Translations under genes and position numbers: made by a program
Shown: one piece after another, positions 27,280 to 37,853 of the stretch
How the letters are laid out: each line of letters begins with the position of its first letter
Position numbering within the stretch: the stretch's first letter is position 1
Assembly: GCF_000420405.1 (NCBI RefSeq)
Contig: NZ_ATUW01000002.1
Coordinates: forward strand, 1-64,000
Direction: 5' to 3'
DNA: 64,000 bases
Source of the DNA: Winkia neuii subsp. neuii DSM 8576
GTDB lineage: Bacteria; Actinomycetota; Actinomycetes; Actinomycetales; Actinomycetaceae
The notes under the pieces: generated by a model
What the model saw: only the letters and a program-made list of their open reading frames with translations
Databases searched by the model: none
What the model was told of the DNA's origin: nothing

Positions 27280-28911
27280 TTAGGACCGCTTTCCGCGCGT
27301 AATCTGCTCTTGTGTATGTTCGGCCTCGACTTTGTTATCTGCGCCATCCACGTGAGCGGAGTCAAAGTTTGCAGCAAAAGTCGAGTGGAACTGCTCAACC
27401 CCGGCCTTCAGCTCAGCTTCGGTATCTTCCTCCAGTAACCCAGTGGAAGCGATAGTCTGAAGAACCTTGGTGTGCGAACGCAGGTGGTCAATCAATCCGG
27501 CCTCAAAGCCCTTGACAGCGGAAACCGGAAGATCATCCAAGTAGCCGTGGGTACCAGCCCAAATTACAGCTACCTGATCTTCGACTTTCACCGGTGAAGA
27601 CTGCGGCTGCTTCAACAACTCCATCAGGCGCTCACCGCGGGTAAGCTGCTGGCGAGTAGCCTCGTCGAGGTCGGAGGCAAACATCGCAAACGCCGCCTGG
27701 CTACGGTACTGGGCCAAGGTTAGCTTCAGAGTACCGGCGACCTTCTTCATTGCCTTGATCTGGGCATCGCCGCCGACGCGGGAAACCGAAATACCCACGT
27801 CTACCGCCGGACGCTGGTTGGAGTTAAACAGGTCCGACTGCAGGAAGATCTGCCCGTCGGTAATAGAAATTACGTTTGTAGGAATGTAGGCAGAAACATC
27901 GTTCGCCTTGGTTTCGATTAGAGGCAAGCCCGTCATAGAACCGCCCCCGAGCTCGTCGGACAACTTTGCGCAACGCTCAAGCAGGCGGGAGTGCAAGTAG
28001 AACACGTCGCCCGGGTAGGCTTCGCGCCCTGGCGGACGCCGCAGCAACAGCGAAACCGCACGGTAGGCTTCAGCCTGCTTCGACAGGTCGTCGAATACAA
28101 TCAGCACGTGCTTGCCCGAGTACATCCAGTGCTGGCCAATGGCCGAACCGGTGTAGGGGGCAAGGTATTTAAAGCCAGCCGGGTCCGATGCCGGGGAGGC
28201 CACGATCGTGGTGTATTCTAGCGCACCTGCTTCTTCGAGTGTGGAACGCACCGAGGCGATAGTAGAGCCCTTTTGCCCGATTGCTACATAGATGCAACGC
28301 ACCTGCTTCTGGGGATCACCACTTAGCCAGTTATCGCGCTGGTTCAAAATAGTATCGATCGCGATTGCGGTCTTACCGGTCTGCCGGTCGCCAATAATTA
28401 GCTGCCTCTGTCCGCGACCGATAGGGATCATTGAGTCGATTGCCTTTAGACCAGTTTGCAGCGGCTCATGGACTGACTTGCGCATCATTACGCCGGGAGC
28501 CTGCAACTCCAGTGCACGGCGACCCTCAATATCAGTGATTTCGCCGAGGCCGTCAATTGGTGCCCCCATCGGGTCCACAACGCGGCCGAGGTAGCCATCG
28601 CCAACGCCGACGGACAAAACTTCGCCGGTGCGGTATACCTGCTGCCCCTCTTCGATGCCGCCAAAGTCGCCTAGAACAACGCAACCAATTTCGCGTACAT
28701 CCAGGTTCATAGCCAGGCCCAAGGTGCCGTCTTCGAAACGAAGGAGCTCGTTTGCCATGGTCCCGGGCAATCCCTCCACGCGGGCGATGCCGTCTGCGGT
28801 GGAGATGACGTGACCTACTTCTTCGGTATTAGCTTTACTTGGTTCGTAGCTGTCAACAAAGCTGTTCAACGCTTCCCGAATTTTCTCGGGGGCGATGGAA
28901 AGTTCAGCCAT
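27280..28911 (-). CDS. atpA: F1F0 ATP synthase alpha subunit
   Basis: A 543-residue regulatory nucleotide-binding subunit of F1. The P-loop GDRQTGKT is near residue 170, followed by [16 protein letters not shown], and [19 protein letters not shown]-type sequence appears as [20 protein letters not shown]. The C-terminal region beyond residue 510 extends the protein by about 30 residues, as in other actinobacteria, where such an extension is linked to suppressed ATP hydrolysis. Confidence 0.99.
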   Translation of the reverse strand: MAELSIAPEKIREALNSFVDSYEPSKANTEEVGHVISTADGIARVEGLPGTMANELLRFEDGTLGLAMNLDVREIGCVVLGDFGGIEEGQQVYRTGEVLSVGVGDGYLGRVVDPMGAPIDGLGEITDIEGRRALELQAPGVMMRKSVHEPLQTGLKAIDSMIPIGRGQRQLIIGDRQTGKTAIAIDTILNQRDNWLSGDPQKQVRCIYVAIGQKGSTIASVRSTLEEAGALEYTTIVASPASDPAGFKYLAPYTGSAIGQHWMYSGKHVLIVFDDLSKQAEAYRAVSLLLRRPPGREAYPGDVFYLHSRLLERCAKLSDELGGGSMTGLPLIETKANDVSAYIPTNVISITDGQIFLQSDLFNSNQRPAVDVGISVSRVGGDAQIKAMKKVAGTLKLTLAQYRSQAAFAMFASDLDEATRQQLTRGERLMELLKQPQSSPVKVEDQVAVIWAGTHGYLDDLPVSAVKGFEAGLIDHLRSHTKVLQTIASTGLLEEDTEAELKAGVEQFHSTFAANFDSAHVDGADNKVEAEHTQEQITRGKRS

Positions 28912-28934
28912 GGGAATCCTTACTTTGTATTGTG

Positions 28935-29753
28935 TTAGCCGGCCAAACGTTCGCGCGTACGGGCCAGGGCCTTACGGACTGTGCCGTCGGTGATATGGGA
29001 GGACGTGTGGACACGGAGTCCACCGAGCAAGGAAGGAACGATCGAGACGTTGAGCTCAACGTCCTTGCCGTAACGCTTGCACAAAATCTGGCGAAGTCGG
29101 TTGAGTTGGGACTCCGACAGTTCCTGCGGAGCCTCGACGGTTACGAGTTTTCGCTCCCGCAAACTTGAGGCTCGTTCCAGATCGCGCCGCAGTGTGGACA
29201 GTAGCGACCCTCCCCGCGGATACATCGTTGCCCTCTCAACTAGCTGGAGGGCCTGTGGGCAAAGCGCGTCGCGAAATACAGACTGAGCAAGGCGAGCCCT
29301 CTGCGGTGCTCGCTGCACAGCTGAGTCGGATAGCGCGTTACGCAAATCGCGCCTCTCGCCGAGCAGTTGGGTAACGGCAAAAAGATCCCGACCAACCCGT
29401 TCCAGGTTGTTCTTACTTGCAGCCGAATATAGCTGGCCGTCTACCGCAATGTCTTCCAACGCGAGCGCGAGATCGGATTCTTGCGACCAACGCCCACCAG
29501 TCAAAGCAGTTAGAACTTCTAAGGCCAGAGGCTGCAGTGAGGAGCCGAAGACATCGTTGGCCAGTTTAGCCTTGTCCTCGCCACTACGAGCAGGATCAGT
29601 CATTGCCCTGGCGAGGGAGGGATTAGCTCTAACCAAATCCGCCGCAGCGAAAAGATCAGCCGACACCTCACCTATGGTCTGCCAGGCAGAGGCCGTGCCC
29701 TCCTTGAGGACTTTGCGCCCCGCCTCACGCGCTGCCGCACTCGATGCACGCAT
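28935..29753 (-). CDS. atpH: F1F0 ATP synthase delta subunit
   Basis: A 272-residue peripheral stalk protein, longer than the 177-residue E. coli form. The extra length lies at the N-terminus and centre, as is usual in actinobacteria. The conserved C-terminal part includes [21 protein letters not shown] and [25 protein letters not shown]. It is not fused to subunit b, unlike in mycobacteria. Its start codon overlaps the atpF stop by one base. Confidence 0.95.
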   Translation of the reverse strand: MRASSAAAREAGRKVLKEGTASAWQTIGEVSADLFAAADLVRANPSLARAMTDPARSGEDKAKLANDVFGSSLQPLALEVLTALTGGRWSQESDLALALEDIAVDGQLYSAASKNNLERVGRDLFAVTQLLGERRDLRNALSDSAVQRAPQRARLAQSVFRDALCPQALQLVERATMYPRGGSLLSTLRRDLERASSLRERKLVTVEAPQELSESQLNRLRQILCKRYGKDVELNVSIVPSLLGGLRVHTSSHITDGTVRKALARTRERLAG

Positions 29754-30313
29754 TACTTAGACTCAGCTCCTTCCGGCGCCGGGTTTGCCTCCAGATCGTC
29801 CAAGAACCGATCGATGACGCGGGCCGAAAGCTCGCGATCGGTCAGTTGCTCGCCAACGATTTTCTCGGCAAGTTGGGAGGCAAGCAGGCCCACGTCTGTC
29901 CGGAGAGAAAGCTGCGCCGATTGCCGTTCTGCTTCAATTTCTCGCTTTGCTGTCGAGAGCACACGCTCCGCTTCTTGCTTCGCCTCTTCACGGGCACGCG
30001 CAACTATGTCTTTGCCATCTGCGCGGGCCTGATCGCGAATCTCCTGAGCTTCTTTGCGCGCCTCGCGCAGTTCGCTACGAGCCTGTTGATCGGCGTCGGC
30101 TACCTGTTTCTTAGCTTCTTCAGCTAGTTTCAAGCCTTCTTCGATCTTGCGGGCGCGCTCGTCAACCATCTTGTTGAAGGTTGGCAATGCGAATTTGCCC
30201 AGAACTAGCGCAACCACGATCAAGACCACTGCCGACCAGAAAATATCGAACAGTTCAGGAAGAAGTGGGTTGCGTTGAGCCTCTGCAGCAACCTGTAGTA
30301 CTGCGGAATACAT
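29753..30313 (-). CDS. atpF: F1F0 ATP synthase b subunit
   Basis: A 186-residue stator subunit with one membrane span (about 24-46, FWSAVVLIVVALVLGKFALPTF) followed by a long charged coiled coil that reaches up to the delta subunit. The pattern FNKMVDERARKIEEGLKLAEEAK is typical. The start ATG lies 2 bases after the atpE stop. Confidence 0.97.
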   Translation of the reverse strand: MYSAVLQVAAEAQRNPLLPELFDIFWSAVVLIVVALVLGKFALPTFNKMVDERARKIEEGLKLAEEAKKQVADADQQARSELREARKEAQEIRDQARADGKDIVARAREEAKQEAERVLSTAKREIEAERQSAQLSLRTDVGLLASQLAEKIVGEQLTDRELSARVIDRFLDDLEANPAPEGAESK

Positions 30314-30315
30314 GT

Positions 30316-30585
<270 letters not shown>

Positions 30586-30588
30586 TTA

Positions 30589-31398
30589 TCAGTGCGAGTG
30601 CACCGAAAGATCGATGTATACAGCGGTGAGGATTGCGAAAATGTAGGCCTGGAGGAAGGCAACCAGCATTTCGAACAAGGTCACAAATATTGCCCCTAGG
30701 AAGGTGGCAACCCCCACTCCCCTGAGCGGGCCCTGAGTGTACAAAAGCAGGAAGTTGGTACCTGCCAAGCAGAGCGCCAGCATGAAGTGCCCCGAGATCA
30801 TATTCGCCATCAAACGAACAAAGAGTGTGAACGGGCGGATCACAAAGGTCGACAGTGCTTCAATCGGGGTGAGAATCAGATAAATTGGCTTGGGAACTCC
30901 CGGCGGGAAAAGCGCCGATTTGAAGAATCCCCCTACCCCCTGCTCGCGAATGCCGGCATAAATGAACGCAACCCAGGACAGTATGGCCATGAGAATAGGC
31001 AAACCTGCAACGGAGGTACCAGCCAAATTCAATCCGGGGATAATTCCGGCAAAGTTCATAAAGAGGGCGGTAAAAAAGACTACGGCTACAACGCCCGAAT
31101 ACTTGGCGGCCATCTTCTTTCCCATGGCCTGCTCAGAGATGGAAGTGCGCACAAAGTCGAAGAGCAGCTCCATTGTTGCCTGGCCCCTTGAGGGAACCAG
31201 CTTCGCCCTATACGTGTAGGCCAGAAATAGCACGACCATGACAGCGAGCATGATGAGCCTAATCAGCATGACGCGGTTGAGCGCGAATGGCGTTCCTTCG
31301 AATGCGAAAATTGGTGGGAAAAAATCATCCAACGACGGGGTATGGAACTCCCCGCCGGTTTGAACTAACGCATTCCCAACCGCTAGCGCTTTTAGCAC
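30589..31398 (-). CDS. atpB: F1F0 ATP synthase a subunit
   Basis: A 269-residue membrane stator subunit with about six spans. The stretch VIRPFTLFVRLMANMISGH includes the essential Arg in helix 5. The GTG start has GGAGG 7 bases upstream. It is the first structural gene of the complete atpBEFHAGDC set, and a separate weak promoter candidate lies in the 97-base gap before it. Confidence 0.98.
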   Translation of the reverse strand: MLKALAVGNALVQTGGEFHTPSLDDFFPPIFAFEGTPFALNRVMLIRLIMLAVMVVLFLAYTYRAKLVPSRGQATMELLFDFVRTSISEQAMGKKMAAKYSGVVAVVFFTALFMNFAGIIPGLNLAGTSVAGLPILMAILSWVAFIYAGIREQGVGGFFKSALFPPGVPKPIYLILTPIEALSTFVIRPFTLFVRLMANMISGHFMLALCLAGTNFLLLYTQGPLRGVGVATFLGAIFVTLFEMLVAFLQAYIFAILTAVYIDLSVHSH

Positions 31399-31437
31399 CA
31401 GGGCACCTCCTGCTTCCTTAGTGGAGCCGTTGACCTA

Positions 31438-31467
31438 AACATAGCCATCACCTGACATAGCGTACAA
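31438..31467 (-). promoter_or_regulatory. Candidate promoter before atpB
   Basis: On the minus strand TTGTAC (31462-31467) and TATGTT (31438-31443) are 18 bases apart, about 40 bases before the atpB start. The gap also holds a CGCTCACTGAGCG inverted repeat. Motif match is modest and the call is tentative. Confidence 0.3.
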
Positions 31468-31495
31468 CATGCGCTCACTGAGCGTTCATCTGCCG

Positions 31496-31927
31496 TCAGC
31501 AACTTTCAAAACTGCGCTCTAGCTGTGGTTTCGGAGTAACCGCACTGACTCGTGCCCGAACCAGAGCTAACGTTTCAGCAAACATTGTGACGACTATCAT
31601 AACTGCAAGTGTGAGCCCCACTACGAAAGTGTCGAGCGAGCCAAAATGCCTCGTCAATAAAAACCCGGTAATGAGCGCTGCCAGTTTTAGTAAAAATCCG
31701 CCTGCGAGCGCAGCTACTACGTAGTTTGGATACTTGACACCGTAGTGATTCACTATAACAGTTGCCAGACACAATACCGCCCCCAGCGCCGCCGCGACCA
31801 CCGCGGAGATAACCCCCGTTTTACCTCGCGCCAAGGCGCCTACAATTACGGCTCCGGCGGCTACGACCAAGTAAGAAACCGCCACAGCTTTCCGGGCCGA
31901 AGCCATAGCGCGTGCAACTTGATCCAT
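31496..31927 (-). CDS. atpI: AtpI-like small membrane protein
   Basis: A 143-residue protein with four predicted membrane spans (about 14-34, 37-58, 67-90, 100-122). It lies between a WecA-type gene and atpB, the place of atpI in actinobacteria (Rv1303 in M. tuberculosis, from memory). AtpI proteins help assemble the c ring or supply Mg2+. The assignment rests on position and topology, since the sequence is poorly conserved. Its ATG overlaps the wecA-like stop (ATGA). Confidence 0.75.
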   Translation of the reverse strand: MDQVARAMASARKAVAVSYLVVAAGAVIVGALARGKTGVISAVVAAALGAVLCLATVIVNHYGVKYPNYVVAALAGGFLLKLAALITGFLLTRHFGSLDTFVVGLTLAVMIVVTMFAETLALVRARVSAVTPKPQLERSFESC

Positions 31928-33039
31928 CAGTTGTCTCCCTTCCGAAGAATCCTATTTTTTACCCTGGGGATTGAAAAGACGCTAATACCTACAACCACCA
32001 CAGCCCCGACCAGTAGCCCAATACCCACGTGTATTGGATCGAAAACCACCAAAGCTGCAGCCCCAAGCGCCACATATGCCGCCCACATATACATGACAAG
32101 GACAGCCGTAACCACTGAATAACCTAAATTGAGCAGCCTGTGGTGCAGGTGCATGCGGTCCGGGTGGAACGGCGAGTGGCCCGCTCTCATACGCCTAAAT
32201 ACGGCCATAGTCATGTCAGTTAGGGGCAGTATCAATACCGCGACCGGCAAGATCAGAGGCAATAGTGCAGGCAGCATTTCCGAACCGGCAAACATAGCCG
32301 GATCTACCTGTCCCGTAACTAAAATTGAGACCCCGGCGGACAGCAGCCCAAGTAACATCGCTCCCGTGTCACCCATAAAAATGGTTGCCGGGTGGAAATT
32401 ATGGGGTAGAAACCCAGCGCATATCCCCACCAACATTATTACTACGGCGGCCGCCAGCGACGCGTATGACTGGGCATTGGTAAAACGCACCAGCATGTAA
32501 GAATAGATAAAAAATCCCGTGGCCCCTATGGCTATGCATCCCGCAGCCAAACCATCCAGACCATCGACGAAATTCACCGCATTTATGCAGGCGACTACCA
32601 CTATTACGGTAACCGCTATAGAAAGTTTGGAAGACCCGATAGTGAGCCCAAATATGGGAAAACTTACCAGCTGGACACCACCCCAAGCCATCCCCCCTGC
32701 GATGAGTATTTGGCCGGCCATTTTAGTCCACCACTCCAGGTCCCACAGATCATCTAGGAATCCCAGCACGCAGATTCCCGCAGCTCCACCTAGCAGCGAC
32801 CACGGCTGGGGGTCAGAAAACAGGCGGGCAAAATACGGCACGTGCGCAGCTACCGTCATAGCTACCGCGAATCCCCCCAACATGGCCACTCCGCCCAGCC
32901 TGGGGGTGGGTACCGTGTGTACATCTCGGTCGCGCACCGGAGTCAGCGCATGGGCAGCCAACGCCAGCTGCCGAACAACGGGCGTTAGCAAGTAGGTCAC
33001 TGCCCCGGCGACGAGGGCAAGAAGGAGATAGAGCTTCAC
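31927..33039 (-). CDS. wecA: Polyprenyl-phosphate glycosyl-1-phosphate transferase (WecA/MraY family)
   Basis: A 370-residue multi-span membrane enzyme that transfers a sugar-1-phosphate from a UDP-sugar (GlcNAc in characterised actinobacterial homologues) to undecaprenyl or decaprenyl phosphate, starting a cell-wall linker or polysaccharide. Visible motifs are VPTPRLGGVAM, the NAVNFVDGLDGLAAG Asp-rich loop and FMGDTGAMLLG, plus the late HxHH-like HLHHRLLNLG. The GTG at 33039 has GGGAGAG upstream and gives the GTGA overlap with the fused prmC-sua5 gene. Confidence 0.92.
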   Translation of the reverse strand: MKLYLLLALVAGAVTYLLTPVVRQLALAAHALTPVRDRDVHTVPTPRLGGVAMLGGFAVAMTVAAHVPYFARLFSDPQPWSLLGGAAGICVLGFLDDLWDLEWWTKMAGQILIAGGMAWGGVQLVSFPIFGLTIGSSKLSIAVTVIVVVACINAVNFVDGLDGLAAGCIAIGATGFFIYSYMLVRFTNAQSYASLAAAVVIMLVGICAGFLPHNFHPATIFMGDTGAMLLGLLSAGVSILVTGQVDPAMFAGSEMLPALLPLILPVAVLILPLTDMTMAVFRRMRAGHSPFHPDRMHLHHRLLNLGYSVVTAVLVMYMWAAYVALGAAALVVFDPIHVGIGLLVGAVVVVGISVFSIPRVKNRILRKGDN

Positions 33040-34511
33040 GCACTCTCCCAAACGCGCGCTAAGTCACTAGCAGGAATTACTCCCTGGCGAAGGATACGCA
33101 TGTGTTCGCCTTCTTCAGCCACGATGGTAGAAGGCACTGGCCCCGGTGTGGAACCAGCGTCCACGTACACCGCAACAGTATCGCCAAAATACTTCACGGC
33201 ATCCGAAACATTTTGCGCAGGATCGTCACCGTGAATATTTGCGGAAGTTACTGCCAGTGGGCCGGTGCCTTCTAGTAACACTCGCGCCGCGTCTAAGCCC
33301 GGTACGCGAACGGCCACTGTTCCTCCTTTGGCCTGACTGTCCCAACCTAGCCCCTCACCCGCGGGCAAAATCAATGTCAACGCACCCGGCCAGAAGGCCT
33401 TAGCGAGCGCCTCCATTTTGGGGCTCATCGTTGAAGCAACGAGCCGCCACTGCTCAGGTTTCGCCAAGAGAATTGGCGGAGGCATCTGCCCGCTTCTATT
33501 CTTGGCTGCTAAAAGCTTTTCTACCGCTCGACTGCTGCGAGGATCAGCTCCAATACCGTATACCGTGTCGGTGGGGATAACAACTAACTCGCCGTCAGCC
33601 ACAGCCGCCTTCAAGGGCTCACTAGCTTCCGGTGCCGAATAAATACTCATGGCCCCTATTCTAGGCAAGCGCGCAAGCACGTAGCGTTGCCTGCCCGCTA
33701 GATCTCGACCGGTACTGACCTCGACAAAACCAGCCTCCCGGCAGGCCGCTCTTAGCTTTTGCGACTGGCTTTCGGCGTGTTCCATAACAAGTGTTCCCCC
33801 CGGACGCAGCAGGACCCTCGCCCTCTTTATTATTTGGAGGGGAACAGCTAATCCGTCTTCCCCGCCCCCGTAGAGCGCCATCTCGGGGTCATAGAGGGCC
33901 TCGGCCTGGCTCACCTGCCCGGCCGGCACATAGGGGGGATTTGACACCACCACGTCGACGCTTCCATCGAGGGCGGCGAGCGTATCGGCACTCGTAGCGT
34001 CCCCCTGAATCAGATTGACAGATAAGTCTTCCAAGTTGGCGCGCGCCAGTTCCACCGCCTTAGAATCCTTTTCCACCGCCCAGACCCTAGCCGAGGGAAT
34101 TTCATCAGCCACAGCCCCGGCGATAGCTCCGGAGCCCGTACACAGGTCCACCACGCGCACGCACCCCGGCCGGTATTTAGCTTTCACTGCCACGGCACGC
34201 GCCGCCTGAATGGCCTCCTCAGCTACCATTTCGGTTTCCGGACGCACGACAAATACACCGGGAAGGGCTTTCAAGGTGCGCCGGCGAAAGTACATTTTTC
34301 CCGTCAAATACTGCAGAGGCACCCGGCTGGCCCGCTTCCCAATTAGAGTGAAATATTCCTCCTCCTGGGAAGCACTCAGCTTGCTCGGGGCAGAAAACAG
34401 GTCTCCGACAACCGCCTCCATCAACTCGCGAGCATCAGGAGTAGGAGAGGCAACGCCCGCCTCGGCTAGAACGTAAGCCCCCTGTTTTATAGCTCCCCTA
34501 GGCGAACTCAT
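33036..34511 (-). CDS. prmC-sua5: PrmC-Sua5 fusion: release factor Gln methyltransferase and threonylcarbamoyl-AMP synthase
   Basis: A continuous 491-codon frame with two complete enzymes. Residues 1 to about 281 are PrmC, which methylates the Gln of the GGQ motif in release factors. The SAM loop is [15 protein letters not shown] and the catalytic motif is VSNPPYVP. Residues 288-491 are a Sua5/YrdC domain that makes threonylcarbamoyl-AMP for the t6A37 tRNA modification, with [15 protein letters not shown] and VAVRVPG. The join is only about six residues (LPRIGA) before an internal Met288 that looks like a normal sua5 start. In mycobacteria these are separate adjacent genes. The start overlaps the prfA stop (ATGA), placing PrmC next to its substrate RF1. 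Both domains may also be made apart by reinitiation. Confidence 0.9.
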   Translation of the reverse strand: MSSPRGAIKQGAYVLAEAGVASPTPDARELMEAVVGDLFSAPSKLSASQEEEYFTLIGKRASRVPLQYLTGKMYFRRRTLKALPGVFVVRPETEMVAEEAIQAARAVAVKAKYRPGCVRVVDLCTGSGAIAGAVADEIPSARVWAVEKDSKAVELARANLEDLSVNLIQGDATSADTLAALDGSVDVVVSNPPYVPAGQVSQAEALYDPEMALYGGGEDGLAVPLQIIKRARVLLRPGGTLVMEHAESQSQKLRAACREAGFVEVSTGRDLAGRQRYVLARLPRIGAMSIYSAPEASEPLKAAVADGELVVIPTDTVYGIGADPRSSRAVEKLLAAKNRSGQMPPPILLAKPEQWRLVASTMSPKMEALAKAFWPGALTLILPAGEGLGWDSQAKGGTVAVRVPGLDAARVLLEGTGPLAVTSANIHGDDPAQNVSDAVKYFGDTVAVYVDAGSTPGPVPSTIVAEEGEHMRILRQGVIPASDLARVWESA

Positions 34512-35599
34512 TCCTGCCCGGTAGCCTTGGCCAACTGGTGTTCTTCGTCCAACTTGATGGCAGAATCGATCACAGGCTGTAGCTCCCCACCCAGCACAAT
34601 ATCGAGGTTAAACGCCTTGTAACCCGTGCGGTGGTCCGCAATGCGATTTTCAGGGAAGTTGTAGGTGCGGATGCGCTCTGACCTATCTACCGTGCGCACC
34701 TGGGAATGGCGGGCTTCAGCCTCTTCGGCCTCGCGTTTACGACGCTCTTCCTCGGCCAACCTAGAACGCAGCACGCGCATTGCTGCCTCGCGGTTTTGAA
34801 TCTGCGATTTTTCATTCTGCATCGACACCACAATTCCCGTAGGCAAGTGGGTAATGCGAACAGCCGAGTCGGTGGTGTTGACAGACTGGCCCCCGGGACC
34901 AGACGAACGAAATACGTCAACGCGAATGTCGTTGGGGCCGATTTCTACCTCGCCCTCGTCCTCAACTTCGGGCATAACATAGACGCCCGCAGCCGAGGTA
35001 TGAATGCGGCCTTGAGTCTCGGTGACAGGAACGCGCTGAACCCGGTGAACCCCGCCCTCGTACTTCATGGAAGCCCACACCCCCTCTTCAGGGGAGGGAT
35101 TGCCCTTCGCGCGGATAGAGATTTGAGCGTCCTTTACCCCGCCCAAATCAGTCTGGTTCATGTCCATGACCTTGAAGGTCCAACCGCGCTTCTCGCTGTA
35201 ACGCTGATACATGCGCAACAAATCCCCTGCAAACAGCGCCGACTCCTCGCCACCCGCACCAGCCTTGATTTCCATGATTACATCCGAGGCATCCTCGGGA
35301 TCGCGAGGAGCAAGCACGGAGAGCATTTTCTGGTGTGCCTTGTCGACCTGTGCGGTAAGACGTTCGGCCTCGTTCGCAAATTCGGAATCCACTTCAGCAA
35401 GTTCTTGGGCGGCCTCTAAATCCTCGCTGAGCTGCTGCCAGGAACGAATTGCCTCAGCCTGCCGCTTTAGCTCCGAGTAGCGCCGACCCACCTTGCGGGC
35501 CTGCACCTGATCCGACAACACCTGCGGATCCGACATCTTCTTTTCGACTTCTGCCAGATCGGCAAAAATCTTCTCCCCTGCCTCAAAACTTGCGCTCAT
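34508..35599 (-). CDS. prfA: Peptide chain release factor 1
   Basis: A 363-residue RF1 that recognises UAA and UAG stops. The GGQ motif ([18 protein letters not shown]) contacts the peptidyl-transferase centre and is the PrmC target. The codon-recognition tripeptide is in the region around [13 protein letters not shown]. The start ATG at 35599 ([12 protein letters not shown]) is the family N-terminus. A longer frame to 35671 would run into a hairpin region. It follows rpmE by 81 bases and is overlapped by prmC-sua5. Confidence 0.96.
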   Translation of the reverse strand: MSASFEAGEKIFADLAEVEKKMSDPQVLSDQVQARKVGRRYSELKRQAEAIRSWQQLSEDLEAAQELAEVDSEFANEAERLTAQVDKAHQKMLSVLAPRDPEDASDVIMEIKAGAGGEESALFAGDLLRMYQRYSEKRGWTFKVMDMNQTDLGGVKDAQISIRAKGNPSPEEGVWASMKYEGGVHRVQRVPVTETQGRIHTSAAGVYVMPEVEDEGEVEIGPNDIRVDVFRSSGPGGQSVNTTDSAVRITHLPTGIVVSMQNEKSQIQNREAAMRVLRSRLAEEERRKREAEEAEARHSQVRTVDRSERIRTYNFPENRIADHRTGYKAFNLDIVLGGELQPVIDSAIKLDEEHQLAKATGQE

Positions 35600-35639
35600 T
35601 ATCGCTTTCCTACAAATAGCTGTGCCGACTACAAAGGAA

Positions 35640-35667
35640 GCGCCGGCCGGGAAGACCCGACCGGCGC
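35640..35667 (-). terminator. Hairpin between rpmE and prfA
   Basis: GCGCCGG (35640-35646) pairs with CCGGCGC (35661-35667), with inner GGG/CCC pairs, giving a long GC stem. The T-tract downstream on the minus strand is weak (CTTCCTTTG). It may reduce read-through from rpmE into prfA or be a partial attenuator. Confidence 0.5.
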
Positions 35668-35680
35668 CCACAAGACCTAT

Positions 35681-35893
35681 TTACTTCTTGCGCTTGCCGT
35701 AGCGCTTCTCGAAGCGAGCAACACGACCACCGGTATCCATGATCTTCTGCTTGCCAGTGTAGAACGGGTGGCAGGCGCTGCACACGTCAACACGCATCGA
35801 ATCGCCCGAAATGGTGGAGCGAGTCTGGAACTCGTTGCCGCAGGTGCAGGTCACGGTTACTGGGTGGTAGTCAGGGTGGATTCCCTGTTTCAT
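35681..35893 (-). CDS. rpmE: 50S ribosomal protein bL31, zinc-binding form
   Basis: A 70-residue large-subunit protein with Cys16, Cys18, Cys37 and Cys40 (TCTCGNEF and [13 protein letters not shown]), the zinc-binding C+ form of bL31. In many actinobacteria a cysteine-less paralogue replaces it when zinc is scarce. No second copy is in the window. AAGGAG lies about 7 bases before the ATG. It stands between rho and prfA as in other actinobacteria. Confidence 0.97.
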   Translation of the reverse strand: MKQGIHPDYHPVTVTCTCGNEFQTRSTISGDSMRVDVCSACHPFYTGKQKIMDTGGRVARFEKRYGKRKK

Positions 35894-35955
35894 AATAATC
35901 TCCTTAAGGAATTCGAGGTCGCCGGGTCCGCTTCGCGGTGAACCGGAACAGAAAG

Positions 35956-35984
35956 ATTATGCCACAAGATTTGGCACTAACCTA
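35956..35984 (-). promoter_or_regulatory. Candidate rpmE promoter
   Basis: On the minus strand CATAAT (35956-35961) is a good -10. A TAGGTT box lies 17 bases upstream (35979-35984) and is a weak -35. The predicted leader to the rpmE ATG is about 55 bases with a strong AAGGAG. The call is tentative. Confidence 0.35.
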
Positions 35985-36008
35985 GGTGAGAGTACTCACT
36001 AGAAGTTA

Positions 36009-37715
36009 CTACTTGTCCCCTGACGTGCTCATCTTGCCGATTGTGAGTAAGAACTCCGCGTTCGAGGAAGTGTCCCGCAATTTGCCGAGCACCAGCTCTG
36101 TGGCCTCTTGAGTGTCCAGGGAACCAAGAATTCGACGCAGTTTCCACAAGATCTTCATCTCTTCGGGACGGAGCAGCATCTCTTCGCGGCGAGTACCCGA
36201 AGAATTGACGTCAACTGCCGGGAAAATACGCCTATCCGCGAGCGCCCTCGACAGTCGCAACTCCATGTTGCCAGTGCCCTTGAACTCTTCGAAGATGACC
36301 TCGTCCATCTTGGAGCCGGTCTCGACTAGGGCGGTGGCCAAAATGGTCAGCGAACCGCCATTTTCGACGTTTCTAGCCGCCCCGAAGAACTTCTTTGGGG
36401 GGTAGAGCGCGGAAGCATCTACACCGCCGGAAAGTATGCGCCCGGAGGCCGGTGCCGCCAAGTTATAGGCACGGCCCAAGCGGGTGATCGAATCGAGTAG
36501 CACCACTACGTCCTTGCCGAGCTCGACCAGGCGCTTAGCACGCTCAATTGCAAGCTCCGCCACAATCGTGTGATCAGAAGCGGGACGATCAAAGGTAGAG
36601 GCAATAACTTCTCCCTTCACCGTGCGCTGCATGTCCGTAACTTCTTCCGGACGTTCGTCAACCAGCACCACCATCAGGTGAGCTTCCGGATTGTTGATCG
36701 AAATAGCGTTCGCGATCTGCTGCAAAATAATGGTCTTACCGGCCTTGGGCGGCGAAACAATCAACCCGCGCTGGCCCTTCCCAATGGGGCTGACCAGATC
36801 AATGATGCGCGGCGTAATCGCCTTTGGAGAAGTCTCCAAACGCAGTTGCGAATCGGGGTACAGCGGAGTCAGATCTTTGAACTGAGGGCGCTCGCTAGTC
36901 TGTTCGACAGTGAGTCCGTTGGCACTGTCCAAGCGGACCAAGGCGTTGTACTTCTGGCGGCGGCGTTCGCCTTCGCGAGGCTGACGCACGGCACCCTGAA
37001 TAGCGTCGCCCGAACGCAGCCCCCAACGGCGCACCTGTCCGAGCGACAGGTACACGTCATTTGGCCCCGGCAGATACCCGGAGGTGCGCACAAAAGCGTG
37101 ATTGTCGCGTACGTCCAAGATTCCGGCAATAGGAATTAACACATCATCTTCACGCAAATCAGAATTGGAGTTACCCGAGTTATTCGAATTGTGCGCATTA
37201 GAGTGACCGTGCGAATTGTTCGAATTATCGTGCCTATTGCGCTTGCGGTCGCGCCCCCGCCGACGGCGCCCAGAGTGCTCTTCCTCCTCGTGCTGCTTGC
37301 CACCGGTAGGAAGCTTTATTTCGTCGACGTTTTTAGGCTCTGACTTGTGTGCGGGAGTCTCAGACTTACCTTCGCGAGCAAGCTCCTGGCGCACATCTAG
37401 CTTGGGGGCGCCAGCCTCCGAAGATGCCCGGCGTCTGCGCGAACGCCGAGGACGTTCAGAGCCAGTCTCGGCACCTGAAGAACGTTCTGTCTTAGACTCG
37501 CGGCTGGAAGCTGTTTCTTCTGCCTGGCCCGCCCCGGCCGCTTTTTGTGCTTTCGGCTCAGATTCTGATCCGCTGCGATTAGAAGCCGAAGCATTTTGGA
37601 TCTTTTCAATAAGATCCGATTTACGCATCCGAGATGTTCCCTTTAGGCCGAGGGAAGCAGCCATGGCCTGCAGCTCAGGTAGCCGCTTAGAGCTCAAATC
37701 ATTATTAGTGCTCAC
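36009..37715 (-). CDS. rho: Transcription termination factor Rho
   Basis: A 568-residue hexameric RNA helicase that ends transcription. After the N-terminal Rho_N helix region ([15 protein letters not shown]) comes a long disordered insertion (about 50-195), first Ser/Arg/Glu-rich and then Asn/His-rich at about 158-192. Next are the cold-shock RNA-binding domain ([17 protein letters not shown]) and the ATPase core with Walker A PPKAGKTI and Walker [16 protein letters not shown]. Actinobacterial Rho proteins carry such insertions. The GTG start has AAGGA 5 bases upstream. The upstream gap of 138 bases to thrB may hold its own leader. Confidence 0.97.
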   Translation of the reverse strand: MSTNNDLSSKRLPELQAMAASLGLKGTSRMRKSDLIEKIQNASASNRSGSESEPKAQKAAGAGQAEETASSRESKTERSSGAETGSERPRRSRRRRASSEAGAPKLDVRQELAREGKSETPAHKSEPKNVDEIKLPTGGKQHEEEEHSGRRRRGRDRKRNRHDNSNNSHGHSNAHNSNNSGNSNSDLREDDVLIPIAGILDVRDNHAFVRTSGYLPGPNDVYLSLGQVRRWGLRSGDAIQGAVRQPREGERRRQKYNALVRLDSANGLTVEQTSERPQFKDLTPLYPDSQLRLETSPKAITPRIIDLVSPIGKGQRGLIVSPPKAGKTIILQQIANAISINNPEAHLMVVLVDERPEEVTDMQRTVKGEVIASTFDRPASDHTIVAELAIERAKRLVELGKDVVVLLDSITRLGRAYNLAAPASGRILSGGVDASALYPPKKFFGAARNVENGGSLTILATALVETGSKMDEVIFEEFKGTGNMELRLSRALADRRIFPAVDVNSSGTRREEMLLRPEEMKILWKLRRILGSLDTQEATELVLGKLRDTSSNAEFLLTIGKMSTSGDK

Positions 37716-37853
37716 GAAATTCCTTCAATAACTGTTGTTGGGAAAGCGTAATCCAGGCGCGCTATTGCGTGAAAAGAAGAAGATTGGATTAGCTAGAGGC
37801 TTACTTAGTGCCCGAAACGCGGCATCCCGCGATAGGACAACAATAGCAAAAGT

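Noticed and set aside
33640-33665. Possible frameshift or missed stop between PrmC and Sua5
   Set aside because: The reading frame is continuous across the junction in the given sequence. A sequencing error cannot be excluded from sequence alone, and the fusion is reported as a finding.
37130-37250. Repeated Asn/His codons in rho as a CRISPR-like array
   Set aside because: The repeats are irregular codon-level repeats inside a coding frame, not direct repeats with spacers.
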